Assembly: GCF_024436395.1 (NCBI RefSeq)
Contig: NZ_JAFMZO010000001.1
Coordinates: 442,181-506,180 of the forward strand
Reading direction: 5' to 3'
Length of the DNA stretch: 64,000 nucleotides
DNA from: Paradesertivirga mongoliensis
GTDB taxonomy: Bacteria; Bacteroidota; Bacteroidia; Sphingobacteriales; Sphingobacteriaceae
The position numbers and the translations under genes were made by a program. Numbering within the stretch: position 1 is the stretch's first letter; every line of letters begins with the position of its first letter. The notes under the pieces are model-generated. The model saw only the letters and a program-made list of their open reading frames with translations, did no database searches and was not told where the DNA came from. Below are positions 18,028 to 27,645 of the stretch, in pieces.

Positions 18028-19509
18028 ATGGAAATATTACTGCTTATATTCTTACCAATTCTGGGTGCAGTTTTTACCTCATTTTTTGGTAAATCACAAT
18101 CAGCAAGAACAGTAGCTCTGATATGGTCGCTCTTATCACTGGGTTTAACTATCTTTTTACTCGCGGGGTTTCAGCAACACTCTTCGAGATTTCAGTACTC
18201 TGTTGATTATTCATGGTTAAGCTCTTACGGCATCCGTTTCAGGGCCGGCATTGACGGGATCAGTATGCTGATGGTGTTGTTAACCAACGGATTGATGCCA
18301 CTGATTATCTTATCGAGCTTCAAACATCACTATAAAAATCCGGGCGTATTTTACGGATTGATCCTGTTTATGCAAAGTGGCTTACTGTTGGTATTCACAG
18401 CTCTGGACGCCTTTCTTTTCTATATCGGATGGGAAGCTGCATTGATACCTATTTACTTTATTTGCGCCATTTGGGGAGGTGAGAACCGCATAAAAGTGAA
18501 CCTCAAGTTCTTTATCTATACAATGGGCGGAAGCTTAATAATGCTCCTAGGTATTATTTACATGTATCTCCATACGCCCTACAAGAGCTTCAGCATTGAA
18601 TCATTCTATAATCTCAACTTAGACGCAGGAACACAGGGTTGGATCTTCTGGGCCTTTTTCATTGCTTTCGCGATAAAAATGCCGGTCTTCCCTTTCCATA
18701 CCTGGCAGCCAGATACCTACACTGAAGCACCTACAGCCGGTACGATGTTACTTTCCGGAATTATGCTCAAAATGGGTATTTACGGTGTCATCCGCTGGCT
18801 GATCCCGATTGCGCCTCTGGGTTTTGTAGAGTGGGGGCAAGTAGCAATCATCCTTTCCATCATCGGAATAGTTTATGCTTCCATCATCGCATTTACGCAA
18901 AAAGATTTAAAAAGACTGGTAGCTTACTCCTCCATTGCACACGTTGGCTTAATTTCAGCAGGTATTTTTGCATGGAACGACCAGGGGTTACAGGGAGCCA
19001 TGATCCAGATGATTAACCACGGGATAAACGTATTCGGTTTATTTTTTATCATTGATATTATCAGCCGCCGACTGAACACACGCGAAATCAGCAGCATGGG
19101 CGGAATTGCGAAAGTAGCTCCGCAGTTTGCCATCGCATTTTTAATTATTCTGCTTGGAACAGTGGCCCTGCCTTTAACTAACGGTTTTATCGGCGAGTTC
19201 CTGTTATTATTAGGCGTATATAAGTACAATATCGGGGCAGCAGGGGTCGCGGGTCTCACTATTATCTTTGGTGCAGTATATATGTTCAGAACCTATCAGC
19301 GCGTAATGCTGGGCGAGACAAATGAATTAACCGCAGCCTTTGCAGAAATAGGCGGTACAGAGAAATTTGTTCTGTATACTGTATGCGCCCTTGTCATCTT
19401 GATAGGGGTTTATCCACAGCCTTTGCTTGATATATCAGATGCATCATCAAGAGCATTAGTCGAATTTGTAAACAACCGGATTCAGGGAATAAATCCGTAT
19501 ATACATTAG
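18028..19509 (+). CDS. nuoM: NADH-quinone oxidoreductase subunit M
   Basis: A 493-residue ND4-type antiporter-like subunit. FYIGWEAALIPIYFI carries the conserved membrane glutamate, and MPVFPFHTWQPDTYTEAPTA is the signature of the family. It is 22 bases after nuoL and 16 bases before nuoN. Confidence 0.97.
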   Translation: MEILLLIFLPILGAVFTSFFGKSQSARTVALIWSLLSLGLTIFLLAGFQQHSSRFQYSVDYSWLSSYGIRFRAGIDGISMLMVLLTNGLMPLIILSSFKHHYKNPGVFYGLILFMQSGLLLVFTALDAFLFYIGWEAALIPIYFICAIWGGENRIKVNLKFFIYTMGGSLIMLLGIIYMYLHTPYKSFSIESFYNLNLDAGTQGWIFWAFFIAFAIKMPVFPFHTWQPDTYTEAPTAGTMLLSGIMLKMGIYGVIRWLIPIAPLGFVEWGQVAIILSIIGIVYASIIAFTQKDLKRLVAYSSIAHVGLISAGIFAWNDQGLQGAMIQMINHGINVFGLFFIIDIISRRLNTREISSMGGIAKVAPQFAIAFLIILLGTVALPLTNGFIGEFLLLLGVYKYNIGAAGVAGLTIIFGAVYMFRTYQRVMLGETNELTAAFAEIGGTEKFVLYTVCALVILIGVYPQPLLDISDASSRALVEFVNNRIQGINPYIH

Positions 19510-19525
19510 AAGTTATAGAGAAAAC

Positions 19526-20914
19526 ATGGACGTAATAATAACGATATCTCTTTTAGCTATACTGGTTTTATACCTTGGGCTCTTCAAAGCTGCCAAAGCT
19601 CTTCTTCCTGTCACCCTGGTGGGCCTGCTTGTTGCACTCGGCCTTACCTTTAATCACTGGGACCTGGCAAACAATACCAAGAGCATTTTTAGTGGCATGT
19701 TACTGTTTAATAACTTCTCGGTCGCCTTCAGTGCTCTCGCAATTATCTCAACATTTCTAATCCTGATGCTTTCGAAGGATTATTTTGAACGCATAAGCGC
19801 AAATGTTGCCGAGTATTACACCATTATTCTATTTGCCCTTACGGGGATAATCATAATAGCATCCTATCACAACCTTTCCATGCTCTTTATCGGGATAGAG
19901 ATCATGTCGGTGAGCCTTTATATCCTTACCGGGATAAAGAAACGCGATTATGCTTCTAATGAAGCAGCTTTGAAATATTTCCTTATGGGAGCTTTTTCTA
20001 CCGGCTTTCTCCTGTTTGGTATCACGCTCCTGTATGGCGCTTCAGGCTCATTCGACTTGACCGAAATAAGAAATTATGTCGCTTCCAGCGAAGAAATATC
20101 ACCCATATTTTACGCAGGAATACTTCTCAGCATTATTGGTTTGTGTTTTAAAGCCGGAGCCGCTCCTTTTCACTTCTGGACGCCCGATGTATACGAAGGA
20201 GCTCCCACTCTAATCACCGCCTTTATGAGTACAGTAGTTAAAACGGCAGTATTCGCCGCCTTTTTGCGTCTGTTCTACATCAGCTTATCAAGCGTAACCT
20301 TGCAGGAATTCTGGGTACCGGTATTGGTTGTACTGGCATCTTTATCGCTTCTCATCGGAAACATCACTGCGGTTTATCAGCAGCATTTCAAAAGAATGCT
20401 TGCCTACTCCAGTATTTCACACGTTGGGTATCTGCTGTTTGCCCTTATCGCTTTAAGCAGCGCGTCTGATAGCGCCGTCTTCCTGTATGCCGCCGCTTAC
20501 ACCATCGCATCTATCATCGCATTCGCTGCACTTATGGTAGTTCAGAAACAAGTTGGTAACGACAGCTTTGACAACTTTAATGGCCTGGGCAGGAAAAACC
20601 CTTTGCTGGCTCTCACTCTTACGATCTCTATGCTGTCTCTGGCGGGTATCCCGCTTACGGCAGGGTTCATCGGTAAGTTTATGATGTTTACCGGCGCGCT
20701 GTCAACTTACCATACTGCCCTTACAGTATTCGCGGTGCTTAACGCTATCGTGGGTGTTTTTTACTACCTGCGGGTTGTGGTGGCCATGTATTTCAAAGAC
20801 GCCGAACGCAATGAACTTGCAGTTCCGGTTTATTTTAAAATCGTGCTTGTCGTCTCAACCTTAGCGACAATCATCATCGGCGTTTATCCCGGATTTATTG
20901 CAGATCTTATCTGA
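19526..20914 (+). CDS. nuoN: NADH-quinone oxidoreductase subunit N
   Basis: A 462-residue ND2-type antiporter-like subunit. Conserved features are FIGIEIMSVSLYIL, KAGAAPFHFWTPDVYEGAP and FKRMLAYSSISHVGY. It is the last of the fourteen complex I genes; an AT-only inverted repeat overlaps its stop codon. Confidence 0.97.
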   Translation: MDVIITISLLAILVLYLGLFKAAKALLPVTLVGLLVALGLTFNHWDLANNTKSIFSGMLLFNNFSVAFSALAIISTFLILMLSKDYFERISANVAEYYTIILFALTGIIIIASYHNLSMLFIGIEIMSVSLYILTGIKKRDYASNEAALKYFLMGAFSTGFLLFGITLLYGASGSFDLTEIRNYVASSEEISPIFYAGILLSIIGLCFKAGAAPFHFWTPDVYEGAPTLITAFMSTVVKTAVFAAFLRLFYISLSSVTLQEFWVPVLVVLASLSLLIGNITAVYQQHFKRMLAYSSISHVGYLLFALIALSSASDSAVFLYAAAYTIASIIAFAALMVVQKQVGNDSFDNFNGLGRKNPLLALTLTISMLSLAGIPLTAGFIGKFMMFTGALSTYHTALTVFAVLNAIVGVFYYLRVVVAMYFKDAERNELAVPVYFKIVLVVSTLATIIIGVYPGFIADLI

Positions 20915-20944
20915 TTATTAAAATTTAAATTTATTTTAATAATC
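20913..20944 (+). terminator. AT-only inverted repeat at the end of the nuo operon
   Basis: GATTATTAAAAT (20913-20924) and ATTTTAATAATC (20933-20944) form a perfect 12-bp stem with an 8-base loop. The stem is almost all A-T, so it is a weak terminator at best. It overlaps the nuoN stop and lies just before a TAGATTTA sequence (20946) that is one base off the -7 consensus of the next gene. Confidence 0.45.
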
Positions 20945-20966
20945 GTAGATTTACGAGTATTCAAAT

Positions 20967-21593
20967 ATGTACGAAATCTGGGAATCATTCCGACATCTTG
21001 TAGACCCTGAAACCTTATTGAGAGAAGGCGGCTTTTACCTCCTTCTTTTTGTCGTTTTTGCTGAAACGGGTTTGTTTTTCGGTTTTTTTCTTCCGGGTGA
21101 TTATTTGCTGTTTCTTGCCGGGATGTTTGTAGCTACTGATAAGCTTGATGTGACCATCTGGGTGATGATTGTAGGATTGATAGCCGCGGCAATAGGAGGA
21201 AACTTTGTGGGATACTGGTTTGGCCGGAAAACCGGACCAGCGCTATACCGGCGCGAAGATTCTCTTTTTTTTAAGAAGCAATACCTGGTAGCTGCCGAAG
21301 TATATTACAACAAGCAAGGTGCGTTTGCTCTGATCATGGGCAGATTCATTCCTATCGTGAGAACGTTTGCACCTATTGTAGCGGGCATGATCGGACTGGA
21401 TTATCGAAAATTCGCCCTTTATAATATATCCGGAGCTATCTTGTGGATCACTTCACTAACGCTTTTGGGTTACTTTTTGGGTATCCGCTTTGAAAAGGAA
21501 GTAAATGAATATCTTTTCTACATTATATTGGGCTTTATTGCCATTACTGCCATCCCACTATTGTGGGCATATTTAAAAAGGAAATTACCCTAA
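20967..21593 (+). CDS. DedA family membrane protein
   Basis: A 208-residue polytopic inner membrane protein of the DedA/SNARE-associated superfamily, implicated in lipid carrier (undecaprenyl phosphate or phospholipid) translocation. It has ETGLFFGFFLPGDYLLFLAG (about 27-47) and GRFIPIVRTFAPIVAGM (about 126-142), which carry the conserved acidic and arginine residues. Gene context does not indicate a specific substrate. Confidence 0.92.
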   Translation: MYEIWESFRHLVDPETLLREGGFYLLLFVVFAETGLFFGFFLPGDYLLFLAGMFVATDKLDVTIWVMIVGLIAAAIGGNFVGYWFGRKTGPALYRREDSLFFKKQYLVAAEVYYNKQGAFALIMGRFIPIVRTFAPIVAGMIGLDYRKFALYNISGAILWITSLTLLGYFLGIRFEKEVNEYLFYIILGFIAITAIPLLWAYLKRKLP

Positions 21594-21635
21594 ACAAAAT
21601 ATCAAAAGTTTAGTTGAACGAAAATATAGATTAGT

Positions 21636-22181
21636 ATGAGTAAAGATCACCCCTGGCATTCTGTATCACCCGGCACCAACCTTCCGGGCTCTGTAAATGC
21701 TATTATAGAAATACCCAAAGGTTCTAAAGCAAAATATGAGATAGATAAAGATTCAGGACTTCTACGCCTTGACAGGATATTATTTTCGTCGGTGATGTAT
21801 CCGGCAAATTACGGGTTCATCCCCCAAACGTATTGTGATGATCACGATCCTTTGGATATCTTAGTGCTATGCTCTGCCGATGTATATCCCATGTCGATCA
21901 TAGAGGCAAAAGTTATTGGTGTGATGCACATGGTAGATAATGGCGAGCAGGATGACAAGATAATCGCGGTAGCAAAAAACGATATGTCTGTTAATTATAT
22001 CGACGACCTGACCGAACTTCCGCCCCATACAATGAAAGAGATTGTTCGCTTTTTCCAGGATTATAAAGCTTTAGAGCATAAAAATGTTTCGGTAGAAGAC
22101 CTTCTTGGTAAAGAGTATGCCTATAAAGTAATTGAAGAAAGCCTGGAGCTCTACCAAACTACTTTTGTTAATCACGCTTAA
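21636..22181 (+). CDS. ppa: Inorganic pyrophosphatase, family I
   Basis: A 181-residue soluble pyrophosphatase that hydrolyses PPi and so drives biosynthetic reactions. The metal-binding signature DDHDPLDILVL is at about residues 68-78, preceded by DRILFSSVMYPANYGFIPQT. Length fits family I enzymes. The stop is 4 bases before the next gene, so the two are likely co-transcribed. Confidence 0.96.
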   Translation: MSKDHPWHSVSPGTNLPGSVNAIIEIPKGSKAKYEIDKDSGLLRLDRILFSSVMYPANYGFIPQTYCDDHDPLDILVLCSADVYPMSIIEAKVIGVMHMVDNGEQDDKIIAVAKNDMSVNYIDDLTELPPHTMKEIVRFFQDYKALEHKNVSVEDLLGKEYAYKVIEESLELYQTTFVNHA

Positions 22182-22185
22182 CTGA

Positions 22186-23535
22186 ATGGAATCACCTGAA
22201 GGTAATGACATTGGCCTCCAGATATTCTGGACGTTTTTTCTGGTCTTTTTGAACGGATTTTTTGTAGCAGCAGAGTTTGCTATCGTAAAAGTCCGTGGCT
22301 CTCAAATAGAAATTAAGGCCAAATCAGGCAGCCGGGTGGCCAAAGTGGCAAAACACATTACCCAACACCTAGACGGCTACCTCGCCGCAACACAACTGGG
22401 TATTACCCTCGCTTCCCTGGGTTTAGGTTGGGTAGGCGAGTCAGTGATGGAGCACATCATCACGAACGTGCTTAATTTCTTTAATGCCGATCCGGCCTTT
22501 GTGGCCTCGTTTTCGCACACCTTTGCCCCGTACATCGCTTTCGCGATAATCACCATTCTCCACATCGTATTCGGTGAGCTGGCTCCTAAATCAATAGCCA
22601 TTCAGCGACCGATTGGAGTAACCATGTTTATCGCATTCCCGCTGCATTTCTTCTACCTGGTATTCCGTCCTTTCATAGTCCTGCTCAACGGATTCGCCAA
22701 TAGTCTTTTAAGACTTCTGGGAATCGGCGCTGTCAACTCTCACGAATCGGCCCACACCTCCGAAGAACTTCAATATCTGCTTGAACAGGGTAAAGAAAGT
22801 GGCGCCTTAAACCTCAACGAGCACGAACTGATCAAGAATGTATTTGATTTCAATGAGCGGGTTGTGAAACATATTATGGTTCCGCGGACCAAAATATCAG
22901 GAATTGAACAAAACACACCGCCCGACGAACTTATCGATACGCTAGTTAAAGAGGGTTACTCACGCATGCCGATTTACGACGAAACCATCGATAAGATCAT
23001 TGGCGTAATCCATGCAAAAGATATTCTGCCGCTACTGGCGCAACAGAAAGAACTGGTATTAAAAGACATTATAAGAAAGCCTTATCTCATTCCCGAAACC
23101 AAAAAGATCAATGATCTGCTGGCCGAATTCCAGCTGAGAAGAATTCAGATCGCCATCGTACTCGACGAATTTGGCGGAACGGCCGGTATGGTTACCCTTG
23201 AAGATATCGTTGAAGAACTTGTTGGCGAGATTCAGGATGAATACGATGAGGAAAAACCTATAGTAGAAAAAGTGTCTGATTCGGAGTTCATAGTGAACGC
23301 CTCGGCTACCATTTATGATGTGAACGAATACCTTCCACACGATTTACCCGAGGATGAGGACTACGACACCGTTGGCGGACTTGTTGGTGCTTTATTCGGA
23401 AAAATCCCGGAAGTGGGCGAGTATAAAGAGTTTTACGGCTACAATGTAACCGTATTGAAAAAATCAGAGCAGAACGTTGAATCGGTAAAAATGGAATTGG
23501 TGATCAATCCCGAAGAAGCTGTAGACAATCATTAA
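22186..23535 (+). CDS. CNNM/CBS-domain membrane protein (HlyC/CorC, hemolysin-like family)
   Basis: A 449-residue protein with an N-terminal DUF21/CNNM membrane domain (about 1-200; QLGITLASLGLGWVGE, FGELAPKSIAIQ), two CBS domains (about 205-325; VPRTKI, SRMPIYDE, IVLDEFGGTAGMVTLEDI) and a C-terminal CorC_HlyC domain. Family members act in divalent cation, mainly magnesium, export or resistance; the hemolysin name is historical. Confidence 0.92.
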   Translation: MESPEGNDIGLQIFWTFFLVFLNGFFVAAEFAIVKVRGSQIEIKAKSGSRVAKVAKHITQHLDGYLAATQLGITLASLGLGWVGESVMEHIITNVLNFFNADPAFVASFSHTFAPYIAFAIITILHIVFGELAPKSIAIQRPIGVTMFIAFPLHFFYLVFRPFIVLLNGFANSLLRLLGIGAVNSHESAHTSEELQYLLEQGKESGALNLNEHELIKNVFDFNERVVKHIMVPRTKISGIEQNTPPDELIDTLVKEGYSRMPIYDETIDKIIGVIHAKDILPLLAQQKELVLKDIIRKPYLIPETKKINDLLAEFQLRRIQIAIVLDEFGGTAGMVTLEDIVEELVGEIQDEYDEEKPIVEKVSDSEFIVNASATIYDVNEYLPHDLPEDEDYDTVGGLVGALFGKIPEVGEYKEFYGYNVTVLKKSEQNVESVKMELVINPEEAVDNH

Positions 23536-23546
23536 ACAGGTGAACC

Positions 23547-24245
23547 ATGCACCTCTTTTATACCCCGGATATTACAGGTGATACCTACCAGCTCAATGAA
23601 GAAGAAAGCAGGCATTGCAGCAAAGTTCTTCGTCTCGTAGAAGGCGACCGCGTTCAGCTAATTGATGGCAGAGGAGGCTTTTATACCGCGGAAATTACTG
23701 ACGCTCACCCAAAACGCACTGTATTAAAGATAACAGAGCATCAACAAGAGTATTCAAAAAGAAATCATTACTTACATATTGCGGTTGCTCCAACAAAAAA
23801 CATTGATCGCTTTGAGTGGTTTTTAGAGAAATCTACTGAAATCGGGATCGACGAAATTACGCCGCTTATTTGCGAGAGGTCTGAACGCAAAGATGTGAAG
23901 ATCGAGCGACTCAATAAGATCATCACTTCTGCCGTAAAGCAATCGCTTAAAGCCTACCACCCAAAACTTAATGAGGCCTGTAGCTTTAAGAACTTTTTAG
24001 ATAAGCCCGCAAAGGAGAAATTCATCGCGCACTGTATGGAAGGCGATAAAAGTACGTTATCTGATAAGATAAAGAAACATGGCGAGTATACTATTCTTAT
24101 CGGGCCAGAAGGCGACTTTTCTCCATCAGAAGCAGAGCAGGCTCTTTTAAAAGAATATATCCCCGTATCGCTGGGTTCGAGTCGTCTTAGAACAGAGACT
24201 GCCGCCCTGCAGGCATGTTTCGAAATTAACTTTTTGAACAGATGA
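23547..24245 (+). CDS. rsmE: 16S rRNA m3U1498 methyltransferase RsmE
   Basis: A 232-residue SPOUT methyltransferase with an N-terminal PUA-like RNA-binding part (SRHCSKVLRLVEGD) and the C-terminal knotted SAM site LIGPEGDFSPSEAEQA followed by SLGSSRLRTETAALQA. It methylates N3 of uridine 1498 in 16S rRNA. The stop overlaps the next start (ATGA). Confidence 0.95.
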   Translation: MHLFYTPDITGDTYQLNEEESRHCSKVLRLVEGDRVQLIDGRGGFYTAEITDAHPKRTVLKITEHQQEYSKRNHYLHIAVAPTKNIDRFEWFLEKSTEIGIDEITPLICERSERKDVKIERLNKIITSAVKQSLKAYHPKLNEACSFKNFLDKPAKEKFIAHCMEGDKSTLSDKIKKHGEYTILIGPEGDFSPSEAEQALLKEYIPVSLGSSRLRTETAALQACFEINFLNR

Positions 24246-24898
24246 AGAAGATAAGCGTACTGTGGGTTTTTCTGTTTTTTGTACTATGCGGATTAAATGC
24301 TCCCTCTTATAAAATAGGTAAGCTTAAGTACAACGGTGGCGGCGACTGGTATGCTAATCGCACTGCTCTCAGTAATCTAATTCAGTTCTGCAACAAAAAT
24401 ATCGGTACTAACTTTGAACCCGACGAGTCTATTGTGGAGGTAGGAAGCGCAGATCTGTTCAATTATCCGTTTGTTTATATGACGGGGCATGGTAACGTGT
24501 TATTTAGCGATCAGGAAGCCCAGAACCTTCGTAAATACCTGATGGCAGGTGGCTTTCTTCATATAGACGATAATTATGGTCTCGACAAATTTATCAGACC
24601 GCAAATGAAACGGGTGTTTCCGGAGTTAAGCTTTGTGGAGTTGCCTGCCAACCATCCAATTTACAACCAGAAATTTAAATTCCCGGGAGGGCTTCCAAAA
24701 ATACATGAGCATGACGGCAAGAGGCCTGAAGGTTTAGGCTTGGTGTATAAAGGCCGGGTGGTATGTTATTACACGTTTGAAACCGATCTGGGAAACGGCT
24801 GGGAAGATGCCGGAACCTATGCTGAAGACACTCCGGAAGTACGTGAAAAAGCTCTTAAAATGGGCGCAAACCTGGTGCAGTATGCCTTAACTCAATAG
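24242..24898 (+). CDS. DUF4159 domain protein, exported
   Basis: A 218-residue protein with an N-terminal hydrophobic signal (about 1-20) and a DUF4159 domain over the rest, including LKYNGGGDWYANRTALSNLI, GFLHIDDNYG and a C-terminal ETDLGNGWED. The fold is thought to resemble a class I glutamine amidotransferase-like domain without a proven catalytic role. It overlaps rsmE by 4 bases and ends 1 base before the biotin carrier gene. Function is unknown. Confidence 0.88.
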   Translation: MKKISVLWVFLFFVLCGLNAPSYKIGKLKYNGGGDWYANRTALSNLIQFCNKNIGTNFEPDESIVEVGSADLFNYPFVYMTGHGNVLFSDQEAQNLRKYLMAGGFLHIDDNYGLDKFIRPQMKRVFPELSFVELPANHPIYNQKFKFPGGLPKIHEHDGKRPEGLGLVYKGRVVCYYTFETDLGNGWEDAGTYAEDTPEVREKALKMGANLVQYALTQ

Positions 24899-24899
24899 G

Positions 24900-25400
24900 A
24901 TGTATAAAGTAAAAGTCAACAATCAGCACGATTTTGAACTCGGTATAAAGAATGGAACGGTCAGCTACCGCGGCGAAGAGCTTAAAATTGACTATCAGTC
25001 GGTAGACAAAAGCAACGCTCATTTGATTTACCGGAATAAATCCTACCGTGTCGAGATCATCGATCATAACGTCGCTGAAAAAGTTGTCGTTTTGAAGATC
25101 AATTCAAAAGAATATAAAGTTGAGCTTAAAGATCAGTATGATGAATTGCTTCATCAGCTGGGCCTTGATAAAAAACTTTCCAGTCATATTAAAGACCTGA
25201 AGGCTCCCATGCCCGGACTGGTCTTAAAGCTTCTTACAAACGAAGGCGATCAGGTATCTAAAGGCGATACACTCATCATACTAGAGGCAATGAAAATGGA
25301 AAACATCATCAAGTCGCCTGTGGACGGCGTAATCAAAGCAATCAAGATCAAAACCGGAGACAAGCTGGAGAAGGATCAGGTGATGGTTAGTTTTGTGTGA
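24900..25400 (+). CDS. Biotin/lipoyl carrier protein of acyl-CoA carboxylase type
   Basis: A 166-residue protein with a biotinyl domain at about 95-166; the biotinylation site is EAMKMENI, and APMPG marks the start of the domain. The N-terminal part (1-85) is a beta-rich segment as in the carrier subunits of propionyl-/acetyl-CoA carboxylases. No biotin carboxylase or carboxyltransferase gene is in the window, so the partner enzyme is unknown. Confidence 0.88.
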   Translation: MYKVKVNNQHDFELGIKNGTVSYRGEELKIDYQSVDKSNAHLIYRNKSYRVEIIDHNVAEKVVVLKINSKEYKVELKDQYDELLHQLGLDKKLSSHIKDLKAPMPGLVLKLLTNEGDQVSKGDTLIILEAMKMENIIKSPVDGVIKAIKIKTGDKLEKDQVMVSFV

Positions 25401-25759
25401 GAGATTTAGTCATCGTATGACTGAACGATACACATCGTATTTACATCTTCTTAAAGTCATCCGATAACTATCGCGAAGTCGAAAACAATCTTTTTATAGC
25501 TCCCCTCGTCCTTCTATGGAAATCCAGGGCGCTTCGTGTCCCGTCCACCAGCTGGCGGACGGGGGGATACTGGGAGCTTATACATACGCCCCAAACTAAA
25601 ATTATCTCTTAATCCAAACATCAATCTTGTAAGGAAATCCCTAAGGCGTTTGCTGTCCCCCGCCGGGGGGGGGTTAGGGGGTGGTTACGATACTCAGTCA
25701 GATTCTGCATCATAATCTCTAAAACATTTCAGAAGAAATAACCTGCTCCCCAAACGCAA
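25401..25759. other. Gene-free repeat-rich stretch before gldJ
   Basis: No coding signal is seen. It holds a pair of AGTCATC/GATGACT palindromes (25408-25422 and 25455-25469) and a GC-rich block in which AGCTCCC (about 25498) faces GGGAGCT (about 25574) around an inner CCGTCC/GGACGG stem. There are also runs of C and G near 25660-25685. The CAGCTGGCGGAC word recurs near 32109. Confidence 0.6.
25408..25469. repeat. Paired 15-base palindromes, copy 1
   Basis: AGTCATCGTATGACT (25408-25422) and AGTCATCCGATAACT (25455-25469), starts 47 bases apart. Each is a slightly degraded form of the palindrome AGTCATCCGATGACT found intact at 29409-29472. Confidence 0.65.
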
Positions 25760-25795
25760 AAAGTCTGAATCCCGTCAAAGGGATTCAGACTTTTA
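25760..25795. terminator. Bidirectional terminator between the biotin carrier gene and gldJ
   Basis: AAAAGTCTGAATCCC (25760-25774) and GGGATTCAGACTTTT (25781-25795) form a perfect 15-bp stem with a 6-base loop. A/T runs at both ends let it stop transcription from either side; it mainly serves the convergent gldJ gene, whose stop is 20 bases away. Confidence 0.9.
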
Positions 25796-25814
25796 TATTC
25801 TTTTAGACCTATCG

Positions 25815-27419
25815 TTACTTAGCCTTCTTTGGCGCCTTAGATGCAGGTTTTGCGAATTGAGGCTTGCCTTTAGAGCTTATCTCGGCAGATCCAACCATGC
25901 TCATCGCACAACGGAATCCAATCTCAGCACTGGTTTCATCCTGCTGCATGAACCTTCTGGTACCTGGATTCAACCAATAAGCTCTGTCGTTCCACGACCC
26001 ACCTTTATAAACTCTCGAACGGTCGTTGATCAATGTTGTAATCCCGTATAAATCCTGATTAACAGTATCCGCATGACCTCTAAAGTCGGGATCGTACGGC
26101 TTACCAGCGATAGATGAGTTTAGCGCTGTGCTATCTTTTATGCCATTCAGCTCAGCAAATGTCTGCTTTTTTCTAGATGGCGCCGGATCTTTAATCGGTC
26201 TTCCATATTTATCTTTTGCATAAATTCCTTTCGACTTATCTTCCAGTCTCTTATCAACGTATTGGTTACCACGGAAAGGGTTAAAATCTTCAACGTCTTC
26301 GAATGAAAGCTTCCGGTAAACATCACCTGTCCACTCACTTACGTTTCCAGCCATGTTGAACAATCCAAAGTCGTTCGGTAAAAATGCAGTAACAGGTCCG
26401 GTAATTTCGTACTTATCGTTCAGATAACCACCTGTACCCATGTTATCACCATTACCACGCTTAAAGTTCGCTAAAATCATACCCTGAGTTTTCTTGCTGG
26501 CAGAACGCACACCAAGTCCGTTCCAGGGATAGACCTTACCATCCTCTATGTTCTCATACTCTGTATTACCAGCGAGAGATAAAGCAGCATATTCCCATTC
26601 TGCTTCTGTCGGCAAACGATAGGGTTGTTTTAAAATACCATCTTCCAACCTTACCGGTCTTCTTGCACCGCCTTTTCCTTCAGCTGCTGCAGATGGATTT
26701 AAGTCTTTAGGCATTTTCTTTCCGTCAATACCCTCGCCACGATACTGACCGTTGAGGTAAATATCAGTATTAAAAGGATCGCTGTTTGCTGAAGCTGTGG
26801 CAGCCCCGGCAGATTTACCTTTTCCTCCCCCTGCTAGTGTCTTATAATCTACAAGTATCCCTCTGTCGCGCAAGATCTGCTCGTTCACCCTGTCTGTACG
26901 CCATTCGGTATAAGCATTTGCCTGTTCCCAGCTGATGCCCACAACCGGGTAATCCTGAAATGCAGGGTGACGCATGTAATTACTTACATAAGGTTCATTG
27001 TATGAAAGTGGGCGGCGCCACACTAAAGAATCAGGTAAAGCATTGTAATAATACTCTGCATCATCAGGAAAAGTCCTTTTGATCCAATACAGGTACTCAA
27101 GCCAGTCGACGTTTGCCACCTCGGTTTCATCCATATAGAAAGACGCTACGGTTACACGCCGTCTCAGGGCATCGTGCTCATAAGCCAGATCCTGACTCAT
27201 ACTTCCACCCATAACGAACGTACCGCCCTCAATAGCAATTAAACCTGGTCCTGGCCCTGGTTTAACCTTTGGAGCAACCTGGAAACCTCCGTTATACTTG
27301 TTATTGTAGGCCCAGCCTGTTTTTGAAGAAGTACCACTACCTTTGTTGCTTTTACACGCTGTTCCGAAAATCCCCAACACCAGCAGTCCCGTTGTAAAAA
27401 TTACAGATATTCTTTTCAT
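25815..27419 (-). CDS. gldJ: Gliding motility / type IX secretion lipoprotein GldJ
   Basis: A 534-residue lipoprotein with a formylglycine-generating-enzyme (SUMF1)-like fold. The signal peptide ends near GTAC (Cys22; the lipobox is imperfect because of Gly at -3). TGWAYNNKYNGGFQV near residue 34, GGTFVMGG, YPVVGISWEQANAYTEWRTD and the C-terminal YKGGSWNDRAYWLNPGTRRF follow. The TGW-YN-NGGFQ segment matches GldJ rather than GldK, and porV beside it agrees with the gldJ-porU-porV neighbourhood known in Flavobacterium johnsoniae. GldJ stabilises the secretion/gliding motor at the outer membrane. Confidence 0.88.
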   Translation of the reverse strand: MKRISVIFTTGLLVLGIFGTACKSNKGSGTSSKTGWAYNNKYNGGFQVAPKVKPGPGPGLIAIEGGTFVMGGSMSQDLAYEHDALRRRVTVASFYMDETEVANVDWLEYLYWIKRTFPDDAEYYYNALPDSLVWRRPLSYNEPYVSNYMRHPAFQDYPVVGISWEQANAYTEWRTDRVNEQILRDRGILVDYKTLAGGGKGKSAGAATASANSDPFNTDIYLNGQYRGEGIDGKKMPKDLNPSAAAEGKGGARRPVRLEDGILKQPYRLPTEAEWEYAALSLAGNTEYENIEDGKVYPWNGLGVRSASKKTQGMILANFKRGNGDNMGTGGYLNDKYEITGPVTAFLPNDFGLFNMAGNVSEWTGDVYRKLSFEDVEDFNPFRGNQYVDKRLEDKSKGIYAKDKYGRPIKDPAPSRKKQTFAELNGIKDSTALNSSIAGKPYDPDFRGHADTVNQDLYGITTLINDRSRVYKGGSWNDRAYWLNPGTRRFMQQDETSAEIGFRCAMSMVGSAEISSKGKPQFAKPASKAPKKAK

Positions 27420-27606
27420 TTGAGTATTATGAGCATTAATTTTTTAAAAATAACTATTAATCGTTGAGCTACCAAAAACTAAAAGCAGATGGATTTCTCT
27501 TCGGTAAATTGACTTGTACGAGTGGCAGATCGTTTGTGTTACAACTAAAGTTACTTTATACGCCAAACTTTATTGCAATTAATGAGGTATTTTTCTGTAA
27601 GTTAGT

Positions 27607-27614
27607 TAAGTTTG
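27607..27614 (+). promoter_or_regulatory. Promoter -7 element for porV
   Basis: TAAGTTTG matches TAnnTTTG, 31 bases before the porV ATG in the divergent gldJ-porV spacer. A clear -33 element and a matching gldJ promoter were not found. Confidence 0.5.
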
Positions 27615-27645
27615 GAGGCTGATTATAATTATTATACTTTAAAGG

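Noticed and set aside
25815..27419. Assignment as GldK
   Set aside because: GldK shares the SUMF1-like fold, but the TGW-YN-NGGFQ segment and the porV neighbour fit GldJ better, and no gldL, gldM or gldN follows.
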